64,000 bases of DNA from Halostella litorea (GTDB taxonomy: Archaea > Halobacteriota > Halobacteria > Halobacteriales > Natronoarchaeaceae), in NCBI RefSeq assembly GCF_004785955.1, contig NZ_SJER01000001.1, positions 496,001 to 560,000 on the forward strand, written 5' to 3'. The notes beneath the pieces are model-generated. The model made no database searches, had not been told where the DNA came from, and was given only the letters and a program-made list of their open reading frames with translations. This document shows positions 39,397 through 47,654 of the stretch, one piece after another; within the stretch, counting starts at the first letter, position 1; the number at the start of each line of letters is the position of its first letter. Both the position numbers and the translations under genes were made by a program.

Positions 39397-40800
39397 TCAC
39401 GGGGGCGACGGGACGTCGGTGACCTCGAACCGCGCGCCGCCGGCGTCGCTCTCCGTCACGGCGACGGACCAGCCGTGTGCCTCGACTATCTCCCCGACGA
39501 TGGAGAGTCCGAACCCCGTCCCGCTCTCCGTGCTCGTGTACCCCGACTCGAACACGTCCGAGCGCTCCGCCTCGGGGATCCCGGGCCCGTCGTCGGCGAC
39601 GTAGAACCCGTCGGCCAGGTCGCCGACGGTGACGCTGACCGACTCGCCGCCGTGTTCGATGGCGTTCCGGAAGAGGTTCCCGAACAGTTGCTGGAGCCGG
39701 TTCGCGTCGGCCGGGACCGTCTTCGCAGTCTCGACGTCTATCGTCGCGTCCGCGGTCTCGATGGTCCTCCAGCACCGGGAGACGCAGTCGCGGACCGGGA
39801 CCGGCTCGGTCCCGTCGATCGCCTTCCCCTGTTTCGCGAGCATCAGGATGTTCTCGATAAGCTCCTCCATCCGGGTGTGGGCACACCGGATCGTGTCGAC
39901 GTGGGGGTTGTCACACTCCTCGGCGAGGAGGTCGAGGTGGCCGGCGGCGACGTTCAGCGGGTTGCGGAGGTCGTGGGTGACGACGTCGGCGAAGTCCTCG
40001 AGTTCCTCCGTCCGACGCCTGAGTTCGTCTTCGGCCCGCTTTCGGTCGGTGATGTCGATGTACGTCGCGATGGCTTCGGTTCCGTCGTCGTCGAGCGGCG
40101 TCGCGGTGAGCAGGAACGTCCGGGACTCGCCGTCCGCGGTCCGCCGCGTCACCTCCCGCCGGACGGGGTCGCCCTGTCGGACGCGCGACCCGACCTCGTG
40201 GGCCGACTCGTCGTCGTCGACGAACTCCGCCAGCGGGGAGCCGCCGATCTCGTGCTCGGCGAAGCCGAACGTCTCGCGGAACGCCCGGTTCGTCCGTTTC
40301 ACGACGCGTTCGTCCCCGTCGGCCTCGGTGAGGACGAGGGGGATGGGGACGGCGTCGAGGAGGGTGGCGAGGCGGTTTCGCTGGTCCTCGAGTCGCTCCT
40401 GGTAGTCCCGGAGGGCGGTGATGTCCTCGTTGACGGCGACGAACCGGTCGATGTCGCCGGTCGGTCCCGTCACGGGCGAGATCGTTTGCCTGGCGACGTA
40501 CCGCTCCCCGCTCTTGCGCTCGTTGACTATCTCGCCCTCCCAGACGTCGCCGCCGAGGATGGTGTCCCAGAGGCGCTCGTAGAACCGGTCCCCGTGGACG
40601 CCGGACTGGAGGATTCGGGGTTCGTTTCCGACGGCCTCCTCGGCGGTGTAGCCCGTCTGCTCCTCGAACGCCGGGTTGACGTACTCGATCCGCCCGGTCG
40701 TGTCCGTCCAGTAAACGGCGTGGCCGGTGTTTTCGACGGCCTCCTGAAACGCCCGCATGGACGCGTTTGCCGGACCGGCGGCACCCTGCTCGGAGGTCAT
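39397..40800 (-). CDS. PAS/PAS sensor histidine kinase
   Basis: 467 aa from ATG at 40800. Two PAS domains (about 15-130 and 140-252) with WTDTTGRIEYVNPAFEEQTGY and the PAC end YIDITDRKRAEDELRRR. A HisKA dimerisation helix follows with phospho-acceptor His276 (ADVVTHDLRNPLN), then a HATPase_c domain with N box LFGNLFRNAIEHGG, G1 DDGPGIP and G2 GTGFGLSIV. No membrane segment, so it is a soluble sensor. No response regulator is adjacent, which is common in haloarchaea. The signal is unknown; nothing in the PAS regions shows a cofactor site. Confidence 0.92.
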   Translation of the reverse strand: MTSEQGAAGPANASMRAFQEAVENTGHAVYWTDTTGRIEYVNPAFEEQTGYTAEEAVGNEPRILQSGVHGDRFYERLWDTILGGDVWEGEIVNERKSGERYVARQTISPVTGPTGDIDRFVAVNEDITALRDYQERLEDQRNRLATLLDAVPIPLVLTEADGDERVVKRTNRAFRETFGFAEHEIGGSPLAEFVDDDESAHEVGSRVRQGDPVRREVTRRTADGESRTFLLTATPLDDDGTEAIATYIDITDRKRAEDELRRRTEELEDFADVVTHDLRNPLNVAAGHLDLLAEECDNPHVDTIRCAHTRMEELIENILMLAKQGKAIDGTEPVPVRDCVSRCWRTIETADATIDVETAKTVPADANRLQQLFGNLFRNAIEHGGESVSVTVGDLADGFYVADDGPGIPEAERSDVFESGYTSTESGTGFGLSIVGEIVEAHGWSVAVTESDAGGARFEVTDVPSPP

Positions 40801-40940
40801 TACTGTTAATGAACGGAAGGGAATGTTAAATCGGTTGGAACCGTCGACCGGCGAACCGGAACCGCGCGTGGCCGCCCCGAAGGGTGCCGGCTCCGCGCCC
40901 GGGACGAAAGCCTTTGCCCGGCCCGCCCGTCGGGGGAACC

Positions 40941-41249
40941 ATGACGACCGTTGCACTGCTGTCCGTCGCGCCGGTGATCGAGGGGAGCATGGCGGGCGAG
41001 GTGGCGAAAGCCGTCGACGCGCTGGAGGAGTTCGACGTGACCTACGAGACGAACCCGATGGGCACCGTCATCGAGGCCGAAGAGGCGATCGAGGTGTTCG
41101 CCGCCGCGCGGGCGGCCCACGAGGCCGTCGACGGCGACCGCGTGTCGACGTTCCTGAAGATAGACGACAAGCGGACCGCGACGTCGAGCGCCGCGGACAA
41201 GGTCGCGGCCGTGGAGGACGAACTCGGCCGCGAGGCACGCGGGGAGTAG
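40941..41249 (+). CDS. MTH1187/YkoF-family thiamine-binding protein
   Basis: 102 aa, ATG at 40941. Ferredoxin-like MTH1187 family (DUF77): VALLSVAPVIEGSMAGEVAKAVDALEEF and TYETNPMGTVIEAEEAIEVFAAARAAHEA (in part NPMGTVIEAE), with FLKIDDKR near the end. Family members bind thiamine or related pyrimidines as tetramers. Function in thiamine salvage or signalling is inferred. Converges with the transporter gene 12 nt downstream. Confidence 0.85.
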   Translation: MTTVALLSVAPVIEGSMAGEVAKAVDALEEFDVTYETNPMGTVIEAEEAIEVFAAARAAHEAVDGDRVSTFLKIDDKRTATSSAADKVAAVEDELGREARGE

Positions 41250-41260
41250 GCCGGCGCGGC

Positions 41261-42256
41261 TCAGTTACTCCGCAGCGCCTCGAAAAGCGGCGTGGGCGCG
41301 GCCGGGACGAGCCACGCCGGCACCGCCCGCGTGAGGACGACCATCCCGGAGAGTTCGACGAGCGTCTGGGTCACGACGACCGTGGGGGCCAGTTCGTAGC
41401 CCGCCGGGAGCGCGAGCGCGAGCGGCAACACGACAAGCGAGTTCCGCGTGACCGACGTGAACACCAGCGCCCGGCTCTCGCCCGCGCCCATCCCGAGCAG
41501 GCCCGCCGCCATCCGAGCGAGCAGTGGCATCACGAGGAGGAAGGCGGCGTACACCGGGACGACAGCCGCGATCTGGTCGATCGACGCGCGCACCCGGGGG
41601 AGCTGCGAGGCGACGACGACGAACAGCGTGACGGCGAGCATCGGCACCGGGAGCCACCCCATCGCCGCCTGCCAGCGCTCGCCCGACGCGGAACGCTCCG
41701 CGGCCGCCTCCGTCGCCCACGCGAGCGCCAGCGGCAGCGCGATGATCGTCAGGAACGCCTCGAGGAACGGCCCGGCATCGACGATGCCTGCCGCCCGCGG
41801 CCCCACGAACAGCCGGAGGTACGCCGGGAGCAGGAGCAACTGGACGAGCATCAGCGCCGGCGTCGCCGCGGTGACCTGCTCGGCGTCGCCGTCGGCCAGT
41901 TCCGTGAACGTGATCACGTAGTCGATACACGGCGTCAGCAACACCATGAGCGCGCCGACGAGCACGGCCGGGTTCGGCGGGAGCGCGCGGGTCAGCGCCC
42001 AGACGACGGCGGGGACCACGAGGAAGTTCATCGCGAGCGCCGCCGCCATGAACCGGCCGTTGGCGAACGCCCGCCGGATGCGGACGAACGGGACTTCGAG
42101 GAAGGTCACGTACAGCAGGACGACCAGCACGGGCTCGATGAACCGCTCGGCGGCCGTCCCCGCCGTCGGCCGCCCGAGCGCGACCCCGACCGCGGAAAAC
42201 ACCGCGACGGCGTACAGGGCGACCTGGTTCCGCCTGATCCAGTCCTTGCGACCCAT
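41261..42256 (-). CDS. Bile-acid:sodium-symporter/Acr3-like transporter (arsenic-resistance type)
   Basis: 331 aa from ATG at 42256; longer in-frame starts run into the mch promoter. About ten TM segments. The BASS/Acr3 motif TPCIDYVITFTELADGDAEQVT contains a membrane cysteine that in Acr3 pumps is needed for arsenite transport, and TSVTRNSLVVLPLALALP is the second crossover helix. Annotated relatives are called arsenic resistance proteins, but substrates of this subgroup are not established. No arsR or arsenate reductase gene is adjacent. Divergent from mch. Confidence 0.82.
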   Translation of the reverse strand: MGRKDWIRRNQVALYAVAVFSAVGVALGRPTAGTAAERFIEPVLVVLLYVTFLEVPFVRIRRAFANGRFMAAALAMNFLVVPAVVWALTRALPPNPAVLVGALMVLLTPCIDYVITFTELADGDAEQVTAATPALMLVQLLLLPAYLRLFVGPRAAGIVDAGPFLEAFLTIIALPLALAWATEAAAERSASGERWQAAMGWLPVPMLAVTLFVVVASQLPRVRASIDQIAAVVPVYAAFLLVMPLLARMAAGLLGMGAGESRALVFTSVTRNSLVVLPLALALPAGYELAPTVVVTQTLVELSGMVVLTRAVPAWLVPAAPTPLFEALRSN

Positions 42257-42353
42257 CCCTCGGCACGACGGGGCGCGGCCGGAAACGAGCGTCGCTTCCG
42301 GCCGGGACGGCCGACTGACAAAGCCCTTGTGCGGTGCGGCCGTTCCGGCGACC

Positions 42354-43286
42354 ATGGAGAGTCTCAACCGGATGGCCATCGAACTCGTCGACGAGGCCAT
42401 CGACTTCGCCGAGGAACTCGGCATCGGGGCGTACGAACTGGACAACGAGGCGACGGTGCTCGACTTCGGCGTCGACGTCGAGGGCGGCATCGAGGCCGGC
42501 CTCCTGCTCGCGGAGATCCAGACGGCGGGGCTGGCGACCGTCCAGACCCGGATGGACGAGGTGGCCGGCGCGCCGCTGCCCCACGTCGAACTGTCGACCG
42601 ACCACCCCGGCGTCGCCCTGCTCGGCGCGCAGAAGGCCGGCTGGGAGGTCAGCGTCGACGGCTTCGAGGGGCTGGGCAGCGGGCCGGCCCGCGCGCTCGT
42701 CGCCGAGGAGGACGAGTACCGCCAGATCGGCTACCACGACGCCTTCGAGTTCGCCGTGCTCGCCGTCGAGACCGACGACTTCCCGGACGAGGCCGTCGCC
42801 GCGCACGTCGCAGAACTCGCCGAGGTCGACGACAACGGCGTGTTCCTCCCCGTCTTCTCGACCGCGAGCGTCGCCGGGAGCGTCACGATGGCCGCCCGCG
42901 CGGCCGAACTCGCCGTCTTCCGCCTGACTGAACTCGGCTACGACCCGATGGACGTGGTCACCGCGAGCGGGAGCGCGCCGCTCGCGCCCGTCGCGGACTC
43001 GGAGGAGGCCGCCATCGGCCGGACGAACGACGCGCTGGCGTACGGCGGGCAGGTCCACCTCGTCGTCGAGGAGCCGTTCGACCGCTTCGAGGAGGTCGCC
43101 TCGACGGCGACCGACGAGTACGGAACACCGTTCGAGGACGTGTACGAGGACCACGACTGGCAGTTCTACGACGTGCCCGAGAGCGTGTTCGCGCCGGCGC
43201 AGGTGACGATAGACGTGGTCGGCGGCGATACCCACGTCGTCGGCGAACGAAACGAGGAGTTGCTCGCCGAGAGCTTCGACCTGTGA
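42354..43286 (+). CDS. mch: Methenyltetrahydromethanopterin cyclohydrolase
   Basis: 310 aa, ATG at 42354. Mch family: SLNRMAIELVDEAIDFAEELGI at the start, GLATVQTRMDEVAGAPLPHVELSTDHP in part (LPHVELSTDHPG), and DVVTASGSAPLAPVADSEEAAIGRTNDAL (seen as SGSAPLAPVA and GRTNDALAYGG). Interconverts methenyl- and formyl-tetrahydromethanopterin in methanogens. In haloarchaea it is thought to act in one-carbon metabolism on a folate or pterin carrier. Length is normal (about 310 aa). Confidence 0.92.
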   Translation: MESLNRMAIELVDEAIDFAEELGIGAYELDNEATVLDFGVDVEGGIEAGLLLAEIQTAGLATVQTRMDEVAGAPLPHVELSTDHPGVALLGAQKAGWEVSVDGFEGLGSGPARALVAEEDEYRQIGYHDAFEFAVLAVETDDFPDEAVAAHVAELAEVDDNGVFLPVFSTASVAGSVTMAARAAELAVFRLTELGYDPMDVVTASGSAPLAPVADSEEAAIGRTNDALAYGGQVHLVVEEPFDRFEEVASTATDEYGTPFEDVYEDHDWQFYDVPESVFAPAQVTIDVVGGDTHVVGERNEELLAESFDL

Positions 43287-43296
43287 GGGGCCGGCC

Positions 43297-43779
43297 GTGA
43301 GGTTCAAGCAAGTGCCCGCCCCGCCGGCGTCCCTCGACGCGCTGGCCGACTACCGCCGTGCCGTGCCGCTGGTGCCGGGGTCCGAGGACGACTGCTGTGC
43401 GCGCCTCCAGCGCCGGACGGACGTGGCGACGCGGCCGGACGCCCGGACGTGGCTCACCTTCCTCCGCGCGCTCGAACTGGTCGAGGAAACCGACGACGGC
43501 TACGCGCGGACGCGCCGGGACGCAGACCCGACTGACCTGGCGGACGCGTTCCGCGAGCGGGTGTTCGGCGCGCGCGAGGTGCTGTCGGCGCTCGGCGACG
43601 GCCCGGTCGACGCCGCCGAGGCGTTCGAGGCGGTTCGCCCCGCCGTCCCGCAGTGGGAGCGCCACCGCAACCCGGGGACGTGGGAGGCCGACTGGCGCGA
43701 GCGCGTCGAGCGCCTGCTCGCGTGGGGCGTCCTGCTCGGCCTGGCCGAGCGGACGGGCGAGGGCTACGCGGCCGCCTGA
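43297..43779 (+). CDS. Conserved haloarchaeal hypothetical protein
   Basis: 160 aa from GTG at 43297, 10 nt after mch, so probably cotranscribed. Mostly helical and acidic, with two repeated winged-helix-like modules ending in short strands: RTWLTFLRALELVEETDDGYART and RVERLLAWGVLLGLAERTGEGYA. The similarity of these two ends suggests an internal duplication of a wHTH-like fold. It lacks a clear DNA-recognition helix signature. Function unknown. Confidence 0.78.
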   Translation: MRFKQVPAPPASLDALADYRRAVPLVPGSEDDCCARLQRRTDVATRPDARTWLTFLRALELVEETDDGYARTRRDADPTDLADAFRERVFGAREVLSALGDGPVDAAEAFEAVRPAVPQWERHRNPGTWEADWRERVERLLAWGVLLGLAERTGEGYAAA

Positions 43780-43810
43780 CTTTTCACGCTCGGCTCCGAA
43801 CCGGCGACCG

Positions 43811-44482
43811 ATGACCGCCGTCGACGCGGTGCTGTTCGACCTCGACGACACCCTCTGTGAGTACCGCCGGAGCGGCGCGGAACTGCTGTCGCTGGCGTTC
43901 GACGACGTCGGCGTCGACCCCTTCTTCGCGGTCGGCGAGTACTACGACCGCTACGACGAGTTCCTCCCGAAGACCGACGACATGGTCGAACTCCGCCGCG
44001 AGTGCTTCGCCGCCATCGCCGCGGACCGCGGGCGCGACCCGGACCTCGGCCGCGCGGTCGCGGACGCCTACGCCGCAGAGCGCGACCACGGCAACGTCCG
44101 CCCGCTGCCGGGCGCGGCCGAGGCCGTCGACCGCCTCGCCGCCGACCACCGCCTCGCCGTCCTGACGAACGGCGCGCCGGGGATGCAGTCCGAGAAGCTG
44201 GCCCAGTTGCCGTTCCGCGACGCGTTCGACGCCGTCGTCCACGCGGGCTACGACGCCCCGCGGAAGCCGGCGGCGGAGCCGTACCACCACGCGCTGGACC
44301 TGCTGGACGCGACGCCCAAGCGGGCGGTCCACGTCGGCAACTCGCTGACGACGGACGTGCCGGGCGCACACGCCGCCGGCGTGCGCTCGGCGTGGCTCTC
44401 GGACGGCAGCGACCCCGACCCGGAACCCCACTACCGGCTGGAGTCGCTGCGGGACCTGACGACGCCGCCGTGGCTGGGGTAG
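43811..44482 (+). CDS. HAD-superfamily hydrolase
   Basis: 223 aa, ATG at 43811. HAD motif I FDLDDTL (Asp nucleophile and general acid), motif II LTNGAP, motif III lysine in APRKPAAEPYHHAL and motif IV HVGNSLTTDVPGA. Helical cap between I and II, as in the haloacid dehalogenase/YjjG-like group. Likely a phosphatase for small phosphorylated metabolites. Substrate not readable. One of three HAD genes in the right half of the window. Confidence 0.88.
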   Translation: MTAVDAVLFDLDDTLCEYRRSGAELLSLAFDDVGVDPFFAVGEYYDRYDEFLPKTDDMVELRRECFAAIAADRGRDPDLGRAVADAYAAERDHGNVRPLPGAAEAVDRLAADHRLAVLTNGAPGMQSEKLAQLPFRDAFDAVVHAGYDAPRKPAAEPYHHALDLLDATPKRAVHVGNSLTTDVPGAHAAGVRSAWLSDGSDPDPEPHYRLESLRDLTTPPWLG

Positions 44483-44492
44483 CCCCGCCGGC

Positions 44493-45437
44493 TCACCGCA
44501 CGGGGATCCGCGCCATCGACCGCTCGGTCCGCTCGACCAGCCGCTCGATCCGGTCGTCCATCGGCGGGTGGGTCGCGAGCAGGCGCGTCAGCGCGTCCTC
44601 CTCCTCCTGGCCGTAGATGTACAGCGACGAGAGCGGCCCCTGCCGCGGCCGGGCGGCGTCCCGGATGCGGGAGAGCGCCCGGGCCAGCGCGAGCGGGTCG
44701 CCGGTCACCTCGACGGCGCGGTCGTCGGCCCGGAACTCGCGTCGCCGCGAGTGCGCCCGGAGCGCCAGCGTCAGCGCGAGCAGGAGGACGACGACGAACT
44801 GCGAGACGCGGTAGTGGACCCGCACGAGGTGGCGGTCGAACGGCTCCGGCCGGCGGCCCGCGATCCACGTGCCGACGCGGCGCAGCCCGGCCAGGAACAG
44901 CCCGACCGGGAACAGCAGGAGGAAGAGCACGCCCGAGAGCGTCTCGACGAGGCTGGAGCCGAGCGTCTGGACCAGGGCGTCGCGGGTCTCCAGGTGGGCC
45001 AGTTCGTGGGCGAGGATCCCCTCCAGTTCGTCGCCGTCGAGGATCCGGAACAGGTCGCGGTCGAGGATCACCACGCCTTCGCCCGCGCCGACGGCCAGCG
45101 CGTTCGGCGACGGGAGCGACGCCACGAACACCCGCGGGTCGCCGACCGCCATCTCCGCCCGGAGGCCGTCGAGCCGCCGGTAGAGCCACGGTGCCCGCTC
45201 CCTCGGAAGTTCGACCGCGCCGAGGCCGGTCACCAGCCGCCGCGTGCCGACGCGGTAGCTCAGGTAGCCGAAAAACAGCGCCGAGCCCACCATGCCGCCG
45301 ACCAGCACCGTCAGGTCGGGCCGGCCGGGGAACAGCACGGCGAGCAGTTCGACCAGCGCGACGCCCACGGCGAGGTAGAGCCCGAGGAGGCAGACACCGA
45401 CGAGCGCCATCAGCAGCCGGACGCCGAACCGTCGCAT
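44493..45437 (-). CDS. M48-family membrane metalloprotease (HtpX-like)
   Basis: 314 aa, ATG at 45437. Zinc site HELAH at 144-148 with a distal Glu in SRRREFRADDRAVE. TM segments at about 10-35, 43-60, 160-185 and 215-235. Typical HtpX/Ste24 layout: an active site facing the cytoplasm for quality control of damaged membrane proteins. Shares no operon with the convergent HAD gene (10-nt gap). Confidence 0.9.
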   Translation of the reverse strand: MRRFGVRLLMALVGVCLLGLYLAVGVALVELLAVLFPGRPDLTVLVGGMVGSALFFGYLSYRVGTRRLVTGLGAVELPRERAPWLYRRLDGLRAEMAVGDPRVFVASLPSPNALAVGAGEGVVILDRDLFRILDGDELEGILAHELAHLETRDALVQTLGSSLVETLSGVLFLLLFPVGLFLAGLRRVGTWIAGRRPEPFDRHLVRVHYRVSQFVVVLLLALTLALRAHSRRREFRADDRAVEVTGDPLALARALSRIRDAARPRQGPLSSLYIYGQEEEDALTRLLATHPPMDDRIERLVERTERSMARIPVR

Positions 45438-45485
45438 GTCCGATGGTTGGTCGGGCTTGGGGAAAAGCGAACCGCCCCCCTGCGG

Positions 45486-45908
45486 TCAGTCCGGTCGGCC
45501 GGGCGACTGCGGGAGGGCGAGGGTGCCGGCCGACTCCCGTTCGCGCCACAGGACCAGCGCGGCGAGCGCTCCGGCGACCGCGTCGCCGGCGACCGACAGG
45601 GCCGCCGTCGCGGCGAACCCGACGTGTCCGTCCGCGCCGGCGACGACGTGGTCCGGGTTCCGGACGACGAAGTGCGCGACCGCCTCGAAGGCGAGGCCGC
45701 CAGTCATCGCCGCCGCGACGAGCGCCGCCCCGGTGCGGACCCGTCCGACTGCGGCGAGACCGACGCCCGCGAGCGGCGCGACGAACAGCGTCGCCGCGAC
45801 GGACGCCGCCTGCCACCCGGCCACCGGGACGGGCACGGCGGCGTGAACGCCACCGTGGACCAGCCCGGTTCCGACGGCGACCGTGACCGCCGCGGCGAGC
45901 CACCTCAC
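45486..45908 (-). CDS. Four-helix membrane protein
   Basis: 140 aa from GTG at 45908 in a GTGA overlap with the epimerase stop. Segments at about 5-25 (AAAVTVAVGTGLVHGGVHAA), 33-53, 60-80 and 95-118, rich in Ala/Gly/Val, with a loop carrying FVVRNPDHVVAGADGH. No recognised domain. Translational coupling to the upstream SDR-type epimerase suggests a related role, but the nature is unknown. Confidence 0.75.
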   Translation of the reverse strand: MRWLAAAVTVAVGTGLVHGGVHAAVPVPVAGWQAASVAATLFVAPLAGVGLAAVGRVRTGAALVAAAMTGGLAFEAVAHFVVRNPDHVVAGADGHVGFAATAALSVAGDAVAGALAALVLWRERESAGTLALPQSPGRPD

Positions 45909-46888
45909 GCGGTCCACGCGAACCCCCGGTCGGCCTCGCGGATCACGCCCTCCGTCCGCCACGTCTCGACGACCTGCCGGAGGCCGTCGCGGTACGTCGG
46001 GTACGCCGGCTCCCAGCCGGTCGCCTCGCGGAACCGGTCGCTCGCCGTCGGCATGGGCGACGAGAGCAGGCGCGCGGCGTCCGCGCCGACGACGTAGCGG
46101 GCGAGCCACGCGGGGACCCGCCGCGGTTCGGGCGCGTCGAGCAGGTCGGCGAACTCGCGGAGCATCGCGGCGAGCGTCACGGGTTCGTCGTCGACGACGT
46201 GGTACAGGCCGCTCGCGCCGGCGTCGACCGCGTCGGCGAACGCGGCCGCCGCGTCGTCCGCGTGGACGAGCGAGAGCGCGGCGTCCCGCCGGCCGAGCAC
46301 CCCGCGGCCGACGACCGGCATCCGCCGGGCGAGGAGGTTCTCGCCGAACTGCCGGGTGTGGGCGGCGTCCGGCGCGTAGAGGTAGCCACAGCGGAGCACG
46401 GTCCGCTCGAAGCCGCGGTCGGCCGCGGCCGCCGCCAGCCGCTCCTCCACGTCCGCCGCCGACGCCGTCGCCCGGGTCGGGTGCCGCGGCGCGTCCTCGT
46501 CGAACGGCGAGCCGTCGGGCCGGCGGGCCACCCAGACGACGCTCGGGAACAGCACGCGCTCCAGCGCGCCGTCGTCCGCCGCCGCGAGGAGGTTGGACAG
46601 CCCCTCCCGTCGGACCCGGTCGTTTCGCTCCCACTCCGCGGCGCCCGGCTTCCGGCCGGTCGGTATCGCCGTCGCGGCGTGGACGAGGACCTCCGGCGCG
46701 TCGACCGCCCCCTCCAGCGACGCCGGGTCCAGCACGTCGCCGCGGCGGGGGGTCCCGCCGCGTTCCGACACTAACCGCTCGCCCGCGTCGTCCCGGGCGA
46801 GGCCGACGACGTCGTGGCCGCGTTCCGCGAACTGCGCCACCAGCCTGCGCCCGAGTACGCCGGTCGCGCCGGCGACGAACACTCTCAT
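45905..46888 (-). CDS. NAD-dependent epimerase/dehydratase-family protein (extended SDR)
   Basis: 327 aa from ATG at 46888. Rossmann motif VAGATGVLGRRLV, DVLDPASLEGAVDAPEVLVHAAT (NAD ribose-binding region), and the TVLRCGYLYAPDA block of extended SDRs. The catalytic Tyr-x3-Lys is not obvious (VEERLAAAAADRGFE in its place), so it may be an atypical SDR with reductase, isomerase or binding function. Divergent from the HTH_10 regulator at 46974 and coupled to the membrane protein downstream. Confidence 0.85.
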   Translation of the reverse strand: MRVFVAGATGVLGRRLVAQFAERGHDVVGLARDDAGERLVSERGGTPRRGDVLDPASLEGAVDAPEVLVHAATAIPTGRKPGAAEWERNDRVRREGLSNLLAAADDGALERVLFPSVVWVARRPDGSPFDEDAPRHPTRATASAADVEERLAAAAADRGFERTVLRCGYLYAPDAAHTRQFGENLLARRMPVVGRGVLGRRDAALSLVHADDAAAAFADAVDAGASGLYHVVDDEPVTLAAMLREFADLLDAPEPRRVPAWLARYVVGADAARLLSSPMPTASDRFREATGWEPAYPTYRDGLRQVVETWRTEGVIREADRGFAWTA

Positions 46889-46973
46889 GGGAGAGCGTAC
46901 GGGCGAGGCCGCCGAGCAACTGCTGCCGGATCCGCTCGGGGGGTTTAAGTGCAGCCCCGTGGTGGCCGCGCGT

Positions 46974-47627
46974 ATGAAGCACGTCCGACTGACGCTCGAC
47001 GCGGACGGCCGCGAGGCGGCGGTCCACCCGATGTACGACGTGCTGGCAAACGCCCCGTTCGTGGAGCGCGCGACGGCGATCCACTGGAACTTCGCGGGCG
47101 ACGAACTCGGCATCCTCCACCGGGTCGAGGGGGACGCCGACGCCTTCGCCGAGGCCGCCGAGTCCGTCCCGGAGGTGATCGACCACGAGGTCGAACCGGC
47201 CGGCCCCGGCGTCTTCCACGCCTACGTCAGGGACGCGACGAACGAACCGCTCCGCCGGCTGCTGTCGACCGTCGCCGGGCGGAGCGTCGTGGTGGTCCCG
47301 CCCGTCGAGTACGGGCCGGACGGGGCCGTGTCGTTCGCCGCCGTCGGGCCGGCCGCCGAGATACGGGCTGCGGTCGACGAACTCCCGGAGCCGGTCGGGG
47401 TCGAGGTCGACGCCGTGCGCGGACTGTCCGCGCTCGACCCGACCGCCGCGCTGTCCGAGCGGCAGCGGGAGGCGCTGGAGGCGGCGCTCGCATTGGGGTA
47501 CTACGACGTGCCGCGGCGCGCGACGCAGGCGGACGTCGCCGAGGCCATGGGCTGTGCGCCGAGCACGGCCGCGGAACACATCCGAAAGGGCGAGGCCGCG
47601 GCGCTCCGCTCGCTACTGGGCGGGTGA
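46974..47627 (+). CDS. HTH_10 (Bat-type) transcriptional regulator
   Basis: 217 aa, ATG at 46974. A TATA-like GTTTAAGT at about 46943-46950 is 24 nt upstream, so transcription is probably leaderless. The N-terminal 155 residues are the family's ligand/sensory region (KHVRLTLDADGREAAVHPMYDVLANA, in part REAAVHPMYDVLANAPFVE). The C-terminal HTH_10 carries LSERQREALEAALALGYYDVPRRATQADVAEAMGCAPSTAAEHIRKGE (core DVAEAMGCAPSTAAEHIRKG). Divergent from the epimerase gene, which it may regulate. Confidence 0.88.
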   Translation: MKHVRLTLDADGREAAVHPMYDVLANAPFVERATAIHWNFAGDELGILHRVEGDADAFAEAAESVPEVIDHEVEPAGPGVFHAYVRDATNEPLRRLLSTVAGRSVVVVPPVEYGPDGAVSFAAVGPAAEIRAAVDELPEPVGVEVDAVRGLSALDPTAALSERQREALEAALALGYYDVPRRATQADVAEAMGCAPSTAAEHIRKGEAAALRSLLGG

Positions 47628-47654
47628 CGTCGTCGGCCGCGGAGGCCGGGCGGA

